Assembly (NCBI RefSeq): GCF_006547065.1
Contig: NZ_CP041243.1
Location: forward strand, 1,441,001-1,505,000
DNA from: Brevundimonas sp. M20
GTDB lineage: Bacteria > Pseudomonadota > Alphaproteobacteria > Caulobacterales > Caulobacteraceae
Direction: 5' to 3'
DNA length: 64,000 bases
The notes beneath the pieces are model-generated. The model was not told the origin of the DNA and searched no databases. It was given only the letters and a program-made list of their open reading frames with translations. The position numbers and the translations under genes were made by a program. Positions 39,991 through 49,743 of the stretch are shown here, one piece after another. Within the stretch, counting starts at the first letter, position 1; the number at the start of each line of letters is the position of its first letter.

Positions 39991-40778
39991 CCCAGCAACG
40001 CCCGCGTCGCCGCTTCCACGTCGTCCTGACGCATCAGGCTTTCGCCGACGAGGATGGCCTGGGCGTGCGCGTCGGAGACTTGCTGGACGTCGTCCGGGGT
40101 GAAGATGCCGCTTTCGGCCACCAGCAGCGCCCTCACCGGGCTCAGCATCGCGAGGCGTTCTGTGGTCTCCAGATCGACCTCGAAGGTCCGCAGGGAGCGG
40201 TTGTTGATGCCGACCAGATCGCCGCCGAGCTTGCAGGCGCGGGCCATCTCGGCCTCGTCGTGGGTCTCGATCAGGGCGTCCATACCGAAGCGCTCGGCCT
40301 CGGCCAGCAGTTCGGCGGCCAGCGTGTCGTCGATCATGGCCAGGATGATCAGGATGCAGTCGGCGCCCAGCGCCCGGCTCTCGGCCACCTGCCACGGGTC
40401 CACCAGGAAGTCCTTGCGCAGGCAGGGCAGCGAGACCGCGTCACGGGCGGCGGACAGATAGCTGTCGTCGCCCTGGAAGCTGGGCCCGTCGGTCAGGACG
40501 GACAGGCAGGAGGCGCCGCCGCGCCCGTAGGCCTGCGCCAGCGCGGGCGGATTGAAGTCGGCGCGGATCAGGCCCTTGGACGGGCTGGCTTTCTTGATCT
40601 CGGCGATCAGGGCCGGGCGGCCGGTGGCTTCGACGCGGGATTCCAGAGCGGCGCGGAAGCCGCGTGGGGCCGAGGCGAGGGCGGCGCGGGCCTCGACGGC
40701 GTCCTGCGACAGGGCGGCTTTCCGACCGGTGACGTCCTCGCGCTTGTAGGCGGCGATCCGTTCCAGCACGTCGGTCAT
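39987..40778 (-). CDS. trpC: indole-3-glycerol-phosphate synthase
   Basis: TrpC (263 aa, TIM barrel) closes the indole ring in tryptophan synthesis. Motifs: [73 protein letters not shown] and [14 protein letters not shown]. It is a stand-alone enzyme, not fused to TrpF. It overlaps trpD by four bases and is the last gene of a trpG-trpD-trpC unit. Confidence 0.97.
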   Translation of the reverse strand: MTDVLERIAAYKREDVTGRKAALSQDAVEARAALASAPRGFRAALESRVEATGRPALIAEIKKASPSKGLIRADFNPPALAQAYGRGGASCLSVLTDGPSFQGDDSYLSAARDAVSLPCLRKDFLVDPWQVAESRALGADCILIILAMIDDTLAAELLAEAERFGMDALIETHDEAEMARACKLGGDLVGINNRSLRTFEVDLETTERLAMLSPVRALLVAESGIFTPDDVQQVSDAHAQAILVGESLMRQDDVEAATRALLG

Positions 40779-41809
40779 GCCGTCTCCTCTTCCTCAATGG
40801 GCGTATTGGTGGCCTCGACCAGTTCGGCCAGGGCCTTGGCCGCGCGGCCGTCGTCGATGACGGCGGCGGCCTGAACCGCGCCCTCGGCCAGATCGGCGGC
40901 CTTGTCCGCCACCACCAGGGCGGCGGCGGCGTTCAGCAGGACGACGTCGCGATAGGCGCCAGTCGCCCCGTCCAGCAGGGCGCGCAGGGCCGTGGCGTTC
41001 TCCTCGGCGTCACCGCCACGGATGGCGCTGATGTCGTGGCGGGCCAGACCGGCGTCCTCGGGGGTGACGGTGAAACGACGCACGGCGCCGTCCTTCCACT
41101 CCGCCACCTCGGTCTCGCCGGTGACGGTCAGCTCGTCGAGGCCCTGACCGTGGACGGTCCAGGCCCGGATCGCGCCCAGACGGCCCAGCACCTCGGCCAG
41201 CGGCTCCAGCAGGCGGGGATCATAGACGCCCATGACCTGCCGCTTCGCCCGCGCCGGATTGGACAGCGGACCCAGCAGGTTGAACACGGTGCGGAAGCCG
41301 ATCTCGGTCCGCACCGGGCCGACGTGGCGCATGGCCCCGTGGTAGGTGGGAGCGAACAGGAAGGCGATGCCGGCCTTGTCTAACGCGCGGAGCTGTTGGG
41401 CCTCGGTGGCCTGAAGGTTCACGCCCAGCACCGACAGGACGTCGGACGAGCCGGATTTGGAGCTGAGCGCCCGGTTGCCGTGCTTAGCGACCTTCAGTCC
41501 GGCGCCCGCAAGCACGAGGGCCGCGGCGGTGGAGATGTTGTAGGTGTGCTGGCCGTCACCGCCGGTGCCGCAGGTGTCGATCACCTCATACGGATGGTCG
41601 AGCGTCAGGGCCGCCTCGCGCATGGCGGTGGCGAAGGCCGCGATCTCGCCCACAGTCTCGCCCCGGATACGCAGGGCGGTGACGGCGGCGGCGACCTGGG
41701 CCGGGGTCGGCTCGCCGCGCAGGCAGGCGGCGAAGAAGGCGTGCGCCTCCGCGTCCGACAGCACCTGACCGTCGACCAGCCTGGCCAGCAGTGACTTGAC
41801 GTCAGCCAC
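40775..41809 (-). CDS. trpD: anthranilate phosphoribosyltransferase
   Basis: TrpD (344 aa) transfers phosphoribose from PRPP to anthranilate. The glycine-rich PRPP loop is [17 protein letters not shown], with [18 protein letters not shown] and the [18 protein letters not shown] block also present. The start is GTG, one base after the trpG stop on the coding strand. The N-terminal helical domain is complete. Confidence 0.97.
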   Translation of the reverse strand: MADVKSLLARLVDGQVLSDAEAHAFFAACLRGEPTPAQVAAAVTALRIRGETVGEIAAFATAMREAALTLDHPYEVIDTCGTGGDGQHTYNISTAAALVLAGAGLKVAKHGNRALSSKSGSSDVLSVLGVNLQATEAQQLRALDKAGIAFLFAPTYHGAMRHVGPVRTEIGFRTVFNLLGPLSNPARAKRQVMGVYDPRLLEPLAEVLGRLGAIRAWTVHGQGLDELTVTGETEVAEWKDGAVRRFTVTPEDAGLARHDISAIRGGDAEENATALRALLDGATGAYRDVVLLNAAAALVVADKAADLAEGAVQAAAVIDDGRAAKALAELVEATNTPIEEEETA

Positions 41810-41810
41810 G

Positions 41811-42401
41811 TCAGACCATCGCCCGACGCTTGACGCCCGCGAGATCGAGGAAGTTGGCCAGCAGGTCGTGGCCGTGCTCGGTGGCGATCGATTCCGGGTG
41901 GAATTGGACGCCGTGGATCGGGCGGGTCTTGTGGGCCAGCCCCATGATCTCGCCGTCGGCGGTCCAGGCGGTGACCTCCAGCACGTCCGGCAGGGTTTCC
42001 CGCTTCACGGCCAGCGAATGGTAGCGGGTCGCGGTGAACGGCGAGGGCAGGCCGCGGAAGACGCTCTTGCCTTCGTGCAGGATGGGCGAGGTCTTGCCGT
42101 GCATCAGGGCCTTGGCGCGGATCACGTCACCGCCGAAGGCCTGTCCCATCGCCTGATGGCCCAGACAGACGCCGAAGATCGGCATGTCCAGGGGCGCGGT
42201 GTCCAGCAGGGCGAGGCAGACGCCCGCCTCGTTGGGGGTGCACGGACCCGGCGACAGCAGCACGGCCTCGGGCTTCAGCGCCCAGGCCTCGGCGGCGGTC
42301 AGGTCGTCATTGCGCACGACCTTGGTCTCCGCGCCCAGCTCCGCGAGGTAGTGGACGAGGTTGTAGGTAAAACTGTCGTAGTTATCGACGACGAGGATCA
42401 T
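41811..42401 (-). CDS. trpG: anthranilate synthase component II (glutamine amidotransferase)
   Basis: TrpG (196 aa) supplies ammonia from glutamine to TrpE. It begins [19 protein letters not shown], has the [10 protein letters not shown] oxyanion region, the catalytic Cys79 in [17 protein letters not shown] and the His-Glu pair in [11 protein letters not shown]. The start at 42401 is decided by conserved sequence; the longer open frame upstream has no similarity. A good promoter ends seven bases before this ATG, with no ribosome-binding site, so the mRNA is probably leaderless. Confidence 0.96.
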   Translation of the reverse strand: MILVVDNYDSFTYNLVHYLAELGAETKVVRNDDLTAAEAWALKPEAVLLSPGPCTPNEAGVCLALLDTAPLDMPIFGVCLGHQAMGQAFGGDVIRAKALMHGKTSPILHEGKSVFRGLPSPFTATRYHSLAVKRETLPDVLEVTAWTADGEIMGLAHKTRPIHGVQFHPESIATEHGHDLLANFLDLAGVKRRAMV

Positions 42402-42408
42402 GGCTCTG

Positions 42409-42437
42409 GTTCTAGGGACTGGAGGCCGTAAGGCCAA
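42409..42437 (-). promoter_or_regulatory. leaderless promoter of trpGDC
   Basis: On the minus strand TTGGCC (42432-42437), a 17-bp spacer and TAGAAC (42409-42414) are followed by seven bases and the trpG ATG. Transcription would begin at or one base before the start codon. A small GGCC-GTAA-GGCC palindrome overlaps the -35 box and could be an operator. Confidence 0.5.
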
Positions 42438-42509
42438 GCACCGAGGGTGCGGTAAGATGGCGTTAACCTTGTTGGATCGAATTGGGACTCTTCGACGGGG
42501 GAGGCTCGA

Positions 42510-42704
42510 ATGGCCGATGACATCCAGAAGGCGCGGGCTCTGCTGATCGCTCCGATCACGGTTCACAGCCCTTGGGCGGCGCTCGGCGCGGCGGCTCTGG
42601 CGGCGACGGCGGCGGTCCTGATGGCCGGGGTGATGATCCTCGGGCCGGGCATCCGCTTCCAGGACGCCCCGCCGGTGTCTCAGGACCTGTTGCCGAACGG
42701 ATAG
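42510..42704 (+). CDS. possible small membrane protein
   Basis: A 64-aa reading frame, with GGGGGAGG seven bases before the ATG, encodes a polar N-terminus ([20 protein letters not shown]), one hydrophobic helix ([21 protein letters not shown]) and a short tail. It lies on the plus strand between the minus-strand genes trpG and trpE, and its last 25 bp overlap the trpE end. The Shine-Dalgarno and single-helix profile favour a real gene, but conservation could not be checked. Confidence 0.5.
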   Translation: MADDIQKARALLIAPITVHSPWAALGAAALAATAAVLMAGVMILGPGIRFQDAPPVSQDLLPNG

Positions 42705-44200
42705 CGCCACGCCTCGTCCGCGGCCCGCATGGGCGCGCGGGCCTTGGCCCGGGTCTCCGCATATTCCGCCGCCGGATCGCTGTCCGAGACGACGCCGGCG
42801 CCGGCCTGAACGTGGATCTGGCCGTCGGCGAACAGGGCGGTGCGCAGGACGATGCAGATGTCCGCCTCGCCGCCCGCCGAGATGTAGCCGACGCCGCCGC
42901 CGTAGCCGACGCCGCGCTTCACCTGTTCCAGTTCGTCGATGATCTCCATGGCCCGCACCTTGGGCGCGCCCGACAGGGTGCCCGCCGGAAGCGCGGCCAG
43001 CAGGGTGTCGACCGCGTCCAGCTTCGGATCGGCCACGCCCTGCACGTCGGAGACGATGTGCATGACCGAACTGTAGCGCTCGACCACGAAGCTCTCCGTC
43101 ACCTCGACGGTGCCCGGCGCGGCGACGCGGCCCACGTCATTGCGGCCCAGATCGAGCAGCATCAGATGTTCCGCGCGTTCCTTGGGATCGGCCAGCAGTT
43201 CGGCCTCCAGCGCCTTGTCGGCTTCCCGCGTCTCGCCGCGGGGGCGGGTCCCGGCGAGCGGCCGGATCGTCACCCGACCGTCCTTGAGGCGGACGAGGAT
43301 TTCCGGGCTCGAACCCGCCAGCTGGAAGTCGCCGAAGTCCAGGAAGAACAGGTAGGGCGACGGGTTCTGACGGCGCAGGGCGCGGTAGAAGGCCAGCGGG
43401 TCCGCATCCCAGGCCGCCGAGAAGCGGTGGCTGAGCACGACCTGGAAGATGTCACCGGCCCCGATGTAGTCCTTGGCGCGGGCCACCATCTCGCCGAAGG
43501 CGGCTTCATCGACCGGCGAGACGAACTCGGGGCCGGGCGCCTCCACCGGGACGGGCAGGGCGGGCAGGGGCGTGCGCAGGTCGGCCTCGAAGCGGTCCAG
43601 CCGGGCGACGGCGGCGTCGAAGGCCACGCGGGCGTCCAGTCCGCTGTCCGGATAGGCGGCCGAGACCAGAACGATCTCGTGCTTCACGGAATCGAAGATG
43701 CCGACGATGGCGGGGCGGGTCAGGACCGCGTCGGGCAGGTTCAGCGGATCGGGGTTGGGCTTGCCCAGCGGCTCGAGCAGCCGGACCATGTCATAGCCGA
43801 ACACCCCGAACAGACCCGCGGCCATGGGCGGCAGGTCTTCGGGCAGGTCGAACCGCGAAGCGGCCATCAGCGCCCTCAGAGACGCCAGCGGATCGTCCCC
43901 GTCCGGGCTGTAGGTGTCGGCCGCGATGGCCGATTCCCCGCGCGCCAGCTCCGGCTTGCGATCCCGGCAACGCCAGACGACGTCCGGCTCGCGCGTGATG
44001 ATCGAGTAGCGGCCGTTGACGGCGCCGCCCTCCACGGACTCCAGAAGGAAGGCGTGGGCCCGGCCGCGACCGACCTTCAGGAAGGCCGAAACCGGGGTCT
44101 CCAGATCATCCACCAGACGGCGGACGACCACCTGCGGCCGGTCCGAGGACCAGCCGTCCTGGAAGGCGGAGAAGACGGCGGAAGGTTCCGCCGCCGTCAT
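42680..44200 (-). CDS. trpE: anthranilate synthase component I
   Basis: TrpE (506 aa) converts chorismate to anthranilate. The chorismate-binding domain shows [69 protein letters not shown] and [20 protein letters not shown]. The N-terminal region carries the [17 protein letters not shown] tryptophan-sensing segment. It overlaps the ppiD stop by four bases, so it is cotranscribed with ppiD and not directly with trpGDC. Confidence 0.96.
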   Translation of the reverse strand: MTAAEPSAVFSAFQDGWSSDRPQVVVRRLVDDLETPVSAFLKVGRGRAHAFLLESVEGGAVNGRYSIITREPDVVWRCRDRKPELARGESAIAADTYSPDGDDPLASLRALMAASRFDLPEDLPPMAAGLFGVFGYDMVRLLEPLGKPNPDPLNLPDAVLTRPAIVGIFDSVKHEIVLVSAAYPDSGLDARVAFDAAVARLDRFEADLRTPLPALPVPVEAPGPEFVSPVDEAAFGEMVARAKDYIGAGDIFQVVLSHRFSAAWDADPLAFYRALRRQNPSPYLFFLDFGDFQLAGSSPEILVRLKDGRVTIRPLAGTRPRGETREADKALEAELLADPKERAEHLMLLDLGRNDVGRVAAPGTVEVTESFVVERYSSVMHIVSDVQGVADPKLDAVDTLLAALPAGTLSGAPKVRAMEIIDELEQVKRGVGYGGGVGYISAGGEADICIVLRTALFADGQIHVQAGAGVVSDSDPAAEYAETRAKARAPMRAADEAWRYPFGNRS

Positions 44201-46125
44201 TGCGCCGGAGCGGGCGTCGGAGCCCCCGGAGCAGTCGGAGCGACCGGCGGAAGGTCCAGGGCCTGACGGGCCAGCGCTTCGTCGAACGTGGCCTTCTCGC
44301 GAGCTGCGGCGGCCTTGATCGCTGTTTCGCCGAAGGCGTTCAGCAGATCGCCCGACAGACGGTCGCGGAACTGGACGGCGGCGCCGGCGGCGAGGGTCGC
44401 GTTCGGCGTGTTGATGCGGTCCGTGCGGCCGATGACATAGCTCTCCGCGTCCTGCTGTTGCGAGAAGATCTGACCGGCGGGTGTGCTGAACAGGCCGCCG
44501 ACGAGACCGCGACCGCGGCTCTGGTCCTGCGCGCTGATGCCTGCGCCGGTTTCGAGGGTCGCGCCGGCCGAGCGAGCGACGGCGGCGATGTCCTCGCCGC
44601 CGCGAACGCGGGCGGCCAGGGCGTTGGCCCGGGTGGTCAGCAGGCGGGCGTTCTCACGCGCGATCCAGTTGGCGGTCAGGCCGCTGCGGAACTGTGCGTT
44701 GTCCAGCGACGGCAGGGCAGGCGGGATGATCGCATCGACGCGGACAACGACGTATTCGCCTTCACCGATCGGCAGGGTCTCGCTTTCACCACGGACGCCG
44801 AGTTTCCACATGGCTTCGAGCAGTTGCGGCGGCGCGCGGAAGTTCGGTTGCTCGAGGCTGCGGCCGTCCTGGGTGACGGCCGGGATGGCCAAGGTACGGG
44901 CGCCGACTTCAGCCACGGCGGCGTCCAGGGTTTTGCCGTTCTGACGGGCCTTGTCGTAGGCCTCGACGCGGGCATAGACGGCCGCGCGCACGTCTTCGGC
45001 ACGCAGTTCGTCGATGATCTGGGCGCGCACGTCGTTCAGGGTCGCCGGACGGCCGGGTTTGATGCCGGTCAGCTTGGCGACGACGAAGCCGACGCGGGCC
45101 TGCACCGGGTCCGAAATCTGGTTCTCGGTCATGCCGAAGACGGCTGTGGCGACCGCCGGATCGGTGACGGCGCTGCGCGGACGGTCGGTGAAGACGGTCG
45201 GCTGCAGGTTATTGGCCTGGGCGACGGCTTCCGGAGTCTGGCCCGAACGCAGGGCGGCGGCGATGCGGTCGGCCGTCGCCTTGTTCGGGGCGGTCAGGGA
45301 CACGAACGAGCGGGTCTCCGGTTGCGACAGGGCGTCACGACGGAAGTTGAAGCGCTCCTCGATGCGGGCTTCGCTGACTTCGCCCTGACCATCGTTCGGC
45401 GCGTTGAACAGCACGACGGTCGCGCGGCGGAATTCCGGCAGGCGCAGTTCGGCTGCGTTCTGGTTGATGAAGGCGGTCAGTTGGGCGTCGGTCGGAGCCG
45501 ACGCCGTTCCGGCCATCGCCTGGGTGACCGTGAACCAGCGGGCGTCCCGGGTCTGGGTGGCCTGATTGGCCATGACGGCCCCGTAGATGCGCGGCAGGCG
45601 CAGACCGGCGCCGACGGCCGAACCGTAGTGGCTGGTCACGATGTTGTCGCGCATCTCCTGCTCGACCTGCTGCGGGGTGGTGTTGTTCTGCTGGAGGACT
45701 TGGACGTACTGCGTCTCGTCAAAGCGGCCGGTGACCGAATCGAAGAAGGCGGGGATCTGGCGAATCTGACGCAACACCAGCTCATTGCCGGGACGGATGC
45801 CGGCCTTCCACGCCCATGACATGAAGCCGAGCTTCTGGGCTTCCTGGCCCAGGTGGGCGGTCAGGGCGCCGTTGGCGACCAGTTCCTCGTAGCTCAGCTC
45901 CCGTCCGGCCTGCTGCTGGGCCTGATCGCGGCGGCGATCCAGATCAGCCCGGAAGGCGGGGGCGTCGATGCTGCGTTCGCCGGCCGACACCACATGCTTG
46001 CCGCCGAAGCCGCCGAAGACGTCGCCCATCTGCGAACCGCCGGTGATCAGCAGGCCGAGAGCCAGCACCACGAACAGACCGATGGCCCATTTGGATTTGG
46101 CGAAGTTGCGGAACGCGGTGAGCAT
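44197..46125 (-). CDS. ppiD: PpiD-type periplasmic peptidyl-prolyl isomerase/chaperone
   Basis: A 642-aa inner-membrane-anchored folding factor. One N-terminal helix (KWAIGLFVVLALGLLITGG) is followed by a SurA-N-like helical domain (to about residue 190), a parvulin-like region (about residues 240-370, with FVSLTAPNKATADRIAAALR) and a long C-terminal helical section ending in a Pro/Ala-rich tail. PpiD homologues assist proteins leaving the Sec translocon. The AGGA before the ATG and a TTGCCG-N18-TATAGG promoter lie upstream. It overlaps trpE by four bases. Confidence 0.88.
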   Translation of the reverse strand: MLTAFRNFAKSKWAIGLFVVLALGLLITGGSQMGDVFGGFGGKHVVSAGERSIDAPAFRADLDRRRDQAQQQAGRELSYEELVANGALTAHLGQEAQKLGFMSWAWKAGIRPGNELVLRQIRQIPAFFDSVTGRFDETQYVQVLQQNNTTPQQVEQEMRDNIVTSHYGSAVGAGLRLPRIYGAVMANQATQTRDARWFTVTQAMAGTASAPTDAQLTAFINQNAAELRLPEFRRATVVLFNAPNDGQGEVSEARIEERFNFRRDALSQPETRSFVSLTAPNKATADRIAAALRSGQTPEAVAQANNLQPTVFTDRPRSAVTDPAVATAVFGMTENQISDPVQARVGFVVAKLTGIKPGRPATLNDVRAQIIDELRAEDVRAAVYARVEAYDKARQNGKTLDAAVAEVGARTLAIPAVTQDGRSLEQPNFRAPPQLLEAMWKLGVRGESETLPIGEGEYVVVRVDAIIPPALPSLDNAQFRSGLTANWIARENARLLTTRANALAARVRGGEDIAAVARSAGATLETGAGISAQDQSRGRGLVGGLFSTPAGQIFSQQQDAESYVIGRTDRINTPNATLAAGAAVQFRDRLSGDLLNAFGETAIKAAAAREKATFDEALARQALDLPPVAPTAPGAPTPAPAQ

Positions 46126-46166
46126 GATCAGTCCTGACGGATGAGCGGCGAGAATGGCCGCATCGG

Positions 46167-46196
46167 CCTATAGGGCGTGAGGGGCCAGCACGGCAA
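46167..46196 (-). promoter_or_regulatory. candidate promoter of ppiD-trpE
   Basis: On the minus strand TTGCCG (46191-46196), 18-bp spacer, TATAGG (46167-46172), about 40 bp before the ppiD ATG, which has its own AGGA ribosome-binding site. Confidence 0.4.
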
Positions 46197-46227
46197 GACG
46201 ATGACGCCGCTTCGCGTGTGGGGCATC

Positions 46228-46256
46228 TTGGCTTGTGCGTCAGGTCCGCCTAGACA
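46228..46256 (+). promoter_or_regulatory. leaderless promoter of tpiA
   Basis: TTGGCT (46228-46233), a 17-bp spacer and TAGACA (46251-46256) are followed by seven bases (GGCCCGC) and the tpiA ATG. No Shine-Dalgarno lies between them, so the transcript should start at the initiation codon. The layout matches that of trpG. Confidence 0.5.
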
Positions 46257-46263
46257 GGCCCGC

Positions 46264-47013
46264 ATGAAACAATCCGTGAAGTTGGTTGCCGGCAACTGGA
46301 AAATGAACGGTCTGGGCGCGAGCCTGGACGAGGTGGAGACCCTGAAGGCCGCGCTGGCCGAGGAGGCTTCGGCCTGTCGTGTGGCCCTGTGTCCGCCCGC
46401 GACGTTGGTTGAGCGCATGGCGGCGATCTGCGCCGGCGGCCCGGTTGAGGTCGGCGGGCAGGATTGCCGCGCGGAAGCTTCGGGGGCCTTCACCGGCGAT
46501 ATCGCGGCGTCGATGCTGAAGGACGCGGGCGCGACGCTGGTGATTCTCGGCCATTCCGAACGCCGTCAGGGCTACGGCGAGACCAATGCGCTTGTGCTTG
46601 CCAAGGCCGAGGCCGCGGTAGCCGCGGGTCTGTCGCCGATCATCTGCGTGGGGGAAACGCTTGCGCAGCGCGAGGCCGGACAGGCCGTCGAGGTGGTGCG
46701 TGAGCAGGTCATCCACTCCCTGCCGCTGGCGCTCGCCGGTCAGGCCTTCGCGGTCGCCTATGAACCGGTCTGGGCCATCGGCACGGGCCTTACGCCGACG
46801 CTGGAACAGATCGAGGAGGTCCACCGGGCCGTCCGCGCGGCGATGATAGAACGTCTGGGTCTGGGCGGTGCGGAGCAGCCGATCCTGTATGGCGGTTCGG
46901 TCAAGCCGGATAACGCCCGTGACATCCTGTCCACCCCGGAGGTCGGCGGCGCTCTCGTGGGCGGCGCCTCGCTGAAGGCGGCGGACTTCCTGCAGATCAT
47001 CCGGGCGGCGTAA
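46264..47013 (+). CDS. tpiA: triosephosphate isomerase
   Basis: TpiA (249 aa) interconverts dihydroxyacetone phosphate and glyceraldehyde 3-phosphate. Catalytic residues are visible: Asn11 and Lys13 in VAGNWKMNG, His97 in LGHSERRQGYGE, and Glu167 in AYEPVWAIGTG; the phosphate-binding YGGSVKPDNARD follows. The ATG at 46264 gives the standard length; upstream in-frame codons have no similarity and lie before the promoter. Confidence 0.97.
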   Translation: MKQSVKLVAGNWKMNGLGASLDEVETLKAALAEEASACRVALCPPATLVERMAAICAGGPVEVGGQDCRAEASGAFTGDIAASMLKDAGATLVILGHSERRQGYGETNALVLAKAEAAVAAGLSPIICVGETLAQREAGQAVEVVREQVIHSLPLALAGQAFAVAYEPVWAIGTGLTPTLEQIEEVHRAVRAAMIERLGLGGAEQPILYGGSVKPDNARDILSTPEVGGALVGGASLKAADFLQIIRAA

Positions 47014-47068
47014 TCCCCGACGCCTATTCCCTAGTTCACTGCTTGATGTTAGACGCCGCCGCTTGATC

Positions 47069-47084
47069 GGCGCGGGTCCGCGCC
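47069..47084. other. 16-bp palindrome upstream of secG
   Basis: GGCGCGG-GT-CCGCGCC lies 17-32 bp before the secG ATG, between a TTGATC and a CATATC that could be promoter boxes (spacer 19, CATATC seven bases before the ATG). It may be an operator, an mRNA hairpin, or a weak end signal for tpiA; there is no T-tract. Confidence 0.35.
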
Positions 47085-47100
47085 ACACATATCGGCTGCC

Positions 47101-47520
47101 ATGCTCCAGATCATTCTTCTCGTCGTCATGATCCTCGTCTCGATCGCGCTCGCCGCGGTGGTGCTGCTTCAGCGCTCAGAAGGCGGCGCGCTGGGCATGG
47201 GCGGCGGCCCTTCGGGCTTCATGACCGCGCGCGGCGCGGGCAACCTGCTGACCAAGACCACCTGGGTCCTGGCCGCTATGTTCTTCATCTGCGCCCTGTC
47301 GCTGACGATCCTGGGCAATGTCGAGCGGTCGAACCAGTCGATCGTGGATGCTGACGCCATCGGCGATCTGGCGACCCCGCCGCCGTCGGGCCAGCAGCAG
47401 GCTCCGGCCGATCAGCCCGCGGCCCCGGCGCAGCCGGCCGCCCCGTCGTTGCAGGACCTGGAATCCAGCCTGACGTCGGCCCCCGCGCCGGCTCCGGCCC
47501 AGCCCGCTCCGGCTCAATAA
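47101..47520 (+). CDS. secG: preprotein translocase subunit SecG
   Basis: SecG (139 aa) is the small accessory subunit of the SecYEG channel. The first helix ends in VVLLQRSEGGALGMGGGPSG, the conserved cytoplasmic loop, and the second helix is TWVLAAMFFICALSLTILG. The C-terminal 60 residues are rich in Pro, Ala and Gln and look disordered, as in other alphaproteobacteria. No Shine-Dalgarno is seen before the ATG. A terminator follows. Confidence 0.92.
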   Translation: MLQIILLVVMILVSIALAAVVLLQRSEGGALGMGGGPSGFMTARGAGNLLTKTTWVLAAMFFICALSLTILGNVERSNQSIVDADAIGDLATPPPSGQQQAPADQPAAPAQPAAPSLQDLESSLTSAPAPAPAQPAPAQ

Positions 47521-47525
47521 GGATG

Positions 47526-47551
47526 GGCGGGGACTTTATCCCCGCCTTCCT
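47526..47551 (+). terminator. terminator behind secG
   Basis: GGCGGGG (47526-47532) pairs with CCCCGCC (47540-47546) around ACTTTAT, followed by TTCCT. The strong stem lies five bases after the secG stop; the T-run is short. Confidence 0.65.
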
Positions 47552-47578
47552 CTCCCGCCCTCAAAGTCTTCGCAGTTC

Positions 47579-47596
47579 ACCGCTCGAATCAGCGGT
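47579..47596 (+). other. hairpin in pyrG leader
   Basis: ACCGCT (47579-47584) and AGCGGT (47591-47596) flank a six-base loop, directly before the AAGGTGA ribosome-binding site of pyrG. A translational or attenuation role is possible, but the stem is only six pairs. Confidence 0.3.
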
Positions 47597-47603
47597 AAGG
47601 TGA

Positions 47604-49262
<1,659 letters not shown>

Positions 49263-49270
49263 CGCGTCCC

Positions 49271-49298
49271 GAACGGCATTCACCGCGGGTGGCCGTTC
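49271..49298 (+). terminator. hairpin behind pyrG
   Basis: GAACGGC-att-CACC-gcg-GGTG-GCCGTTC: a 7-bp outer stem (49271-49277 with 49292-49298), a 3-nt bulge and a 4-bp inner stem. It starts eight bases after the pyrG stop. There is no U-run, so it is a possible rho-assisted or weak terminator. Confidence 0.5.
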
Positions 49299-49327
49299 AA
49301 CTCTGGATTTGATGGTGTCGCACGGTC

Positions 49328-49537
49328 TCAGGCCGAGCGATGATCCGTGGATTCCCGCATGCCCTGTCCCCAGCGGGACACGGACTCACAGCTCATGATT
49401 GTACGGCTGACGAAAGGTACGGTGAGTCCCTCGAAGAGTTCTCGCTGTTTGCACCGGACGCAGACCTGTGTGCCCGGCGTACTGCGACTGTCGACGAAAA
49501 GGTGTCCCTTCCGGTAGCAGCGAAGCGACTTGAACAT
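49328..49537 (-). CDS. possible small zinc-ribbon-like protein
   Basis: A 69-aa reading frame on the minus strand, starting MFKSLRCYRKGHLFVDSRST. It places a Cys and a His (CYRKGH) before a CVRC pair followed by basic residues, the layout of small zinc-ribbon proteins. A GGGGG run lies about eight bases before the ATG. The C-terminal half is unremarkable and the local base composition is less GC-rich than its neighbours. It could be a spurious frame; conservation would decide. Confidence 0.35.
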   Translation of the reverse strand: MFKSLRCYRKGHLFVDSRSTPGTQVCVRCKQRELFEGLTVPFVSRTIMSCESVSRWGQGMRESTDHRSA

Positions 49538-49743
49538 TAACGGCCCCCAATAGTGGGGAAACAATGTTCTTTTCGACTTGATTGCGCAAGAAAAACAAGA
49601 ATTTCTAGGGTTTGTTCTCTTCCCCTGTTGCGAAAACTCAGATCGCCAAAGCCTCTGAACGGTGCATAATCGTTAACAGCGGGGGTGGCGCGCGGCGTTC
49701 GCCCAAGGGGAGCGGTCCGGACTGAAGTCGACCGAAGAGCATC

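Larger units (their letters stand above)
49263..49743. other. long intergenic region before the giant RTX gene
   Basis: The only gap over 300 bp. It contains the pyrG hairpin, the possible zinc-ribbon ORF, a small CCCCA-ATAG-TGGGG inverted repeat near 49545-49557 and a clearly AT-richer patch at about 49555-49680 that probably holds the RTX gene promoter. A CATAAT (49665-49670) could be a -10 box, but no matching -35 was found. Confidence 0.6.

Noticed and set aside
49673..49677. TTAAC motifs (49673, 42460s, 49534) as CtrA sites
   Set aside because: Only single half-sites were found; the TTAA-N7-TTAA arrangement is missing.
49685..49710. Sigma-54 type -24/-12 promoter before the RTX gene
   Set aside because: TGGCGCG is present but TTGC at the right distance is not.
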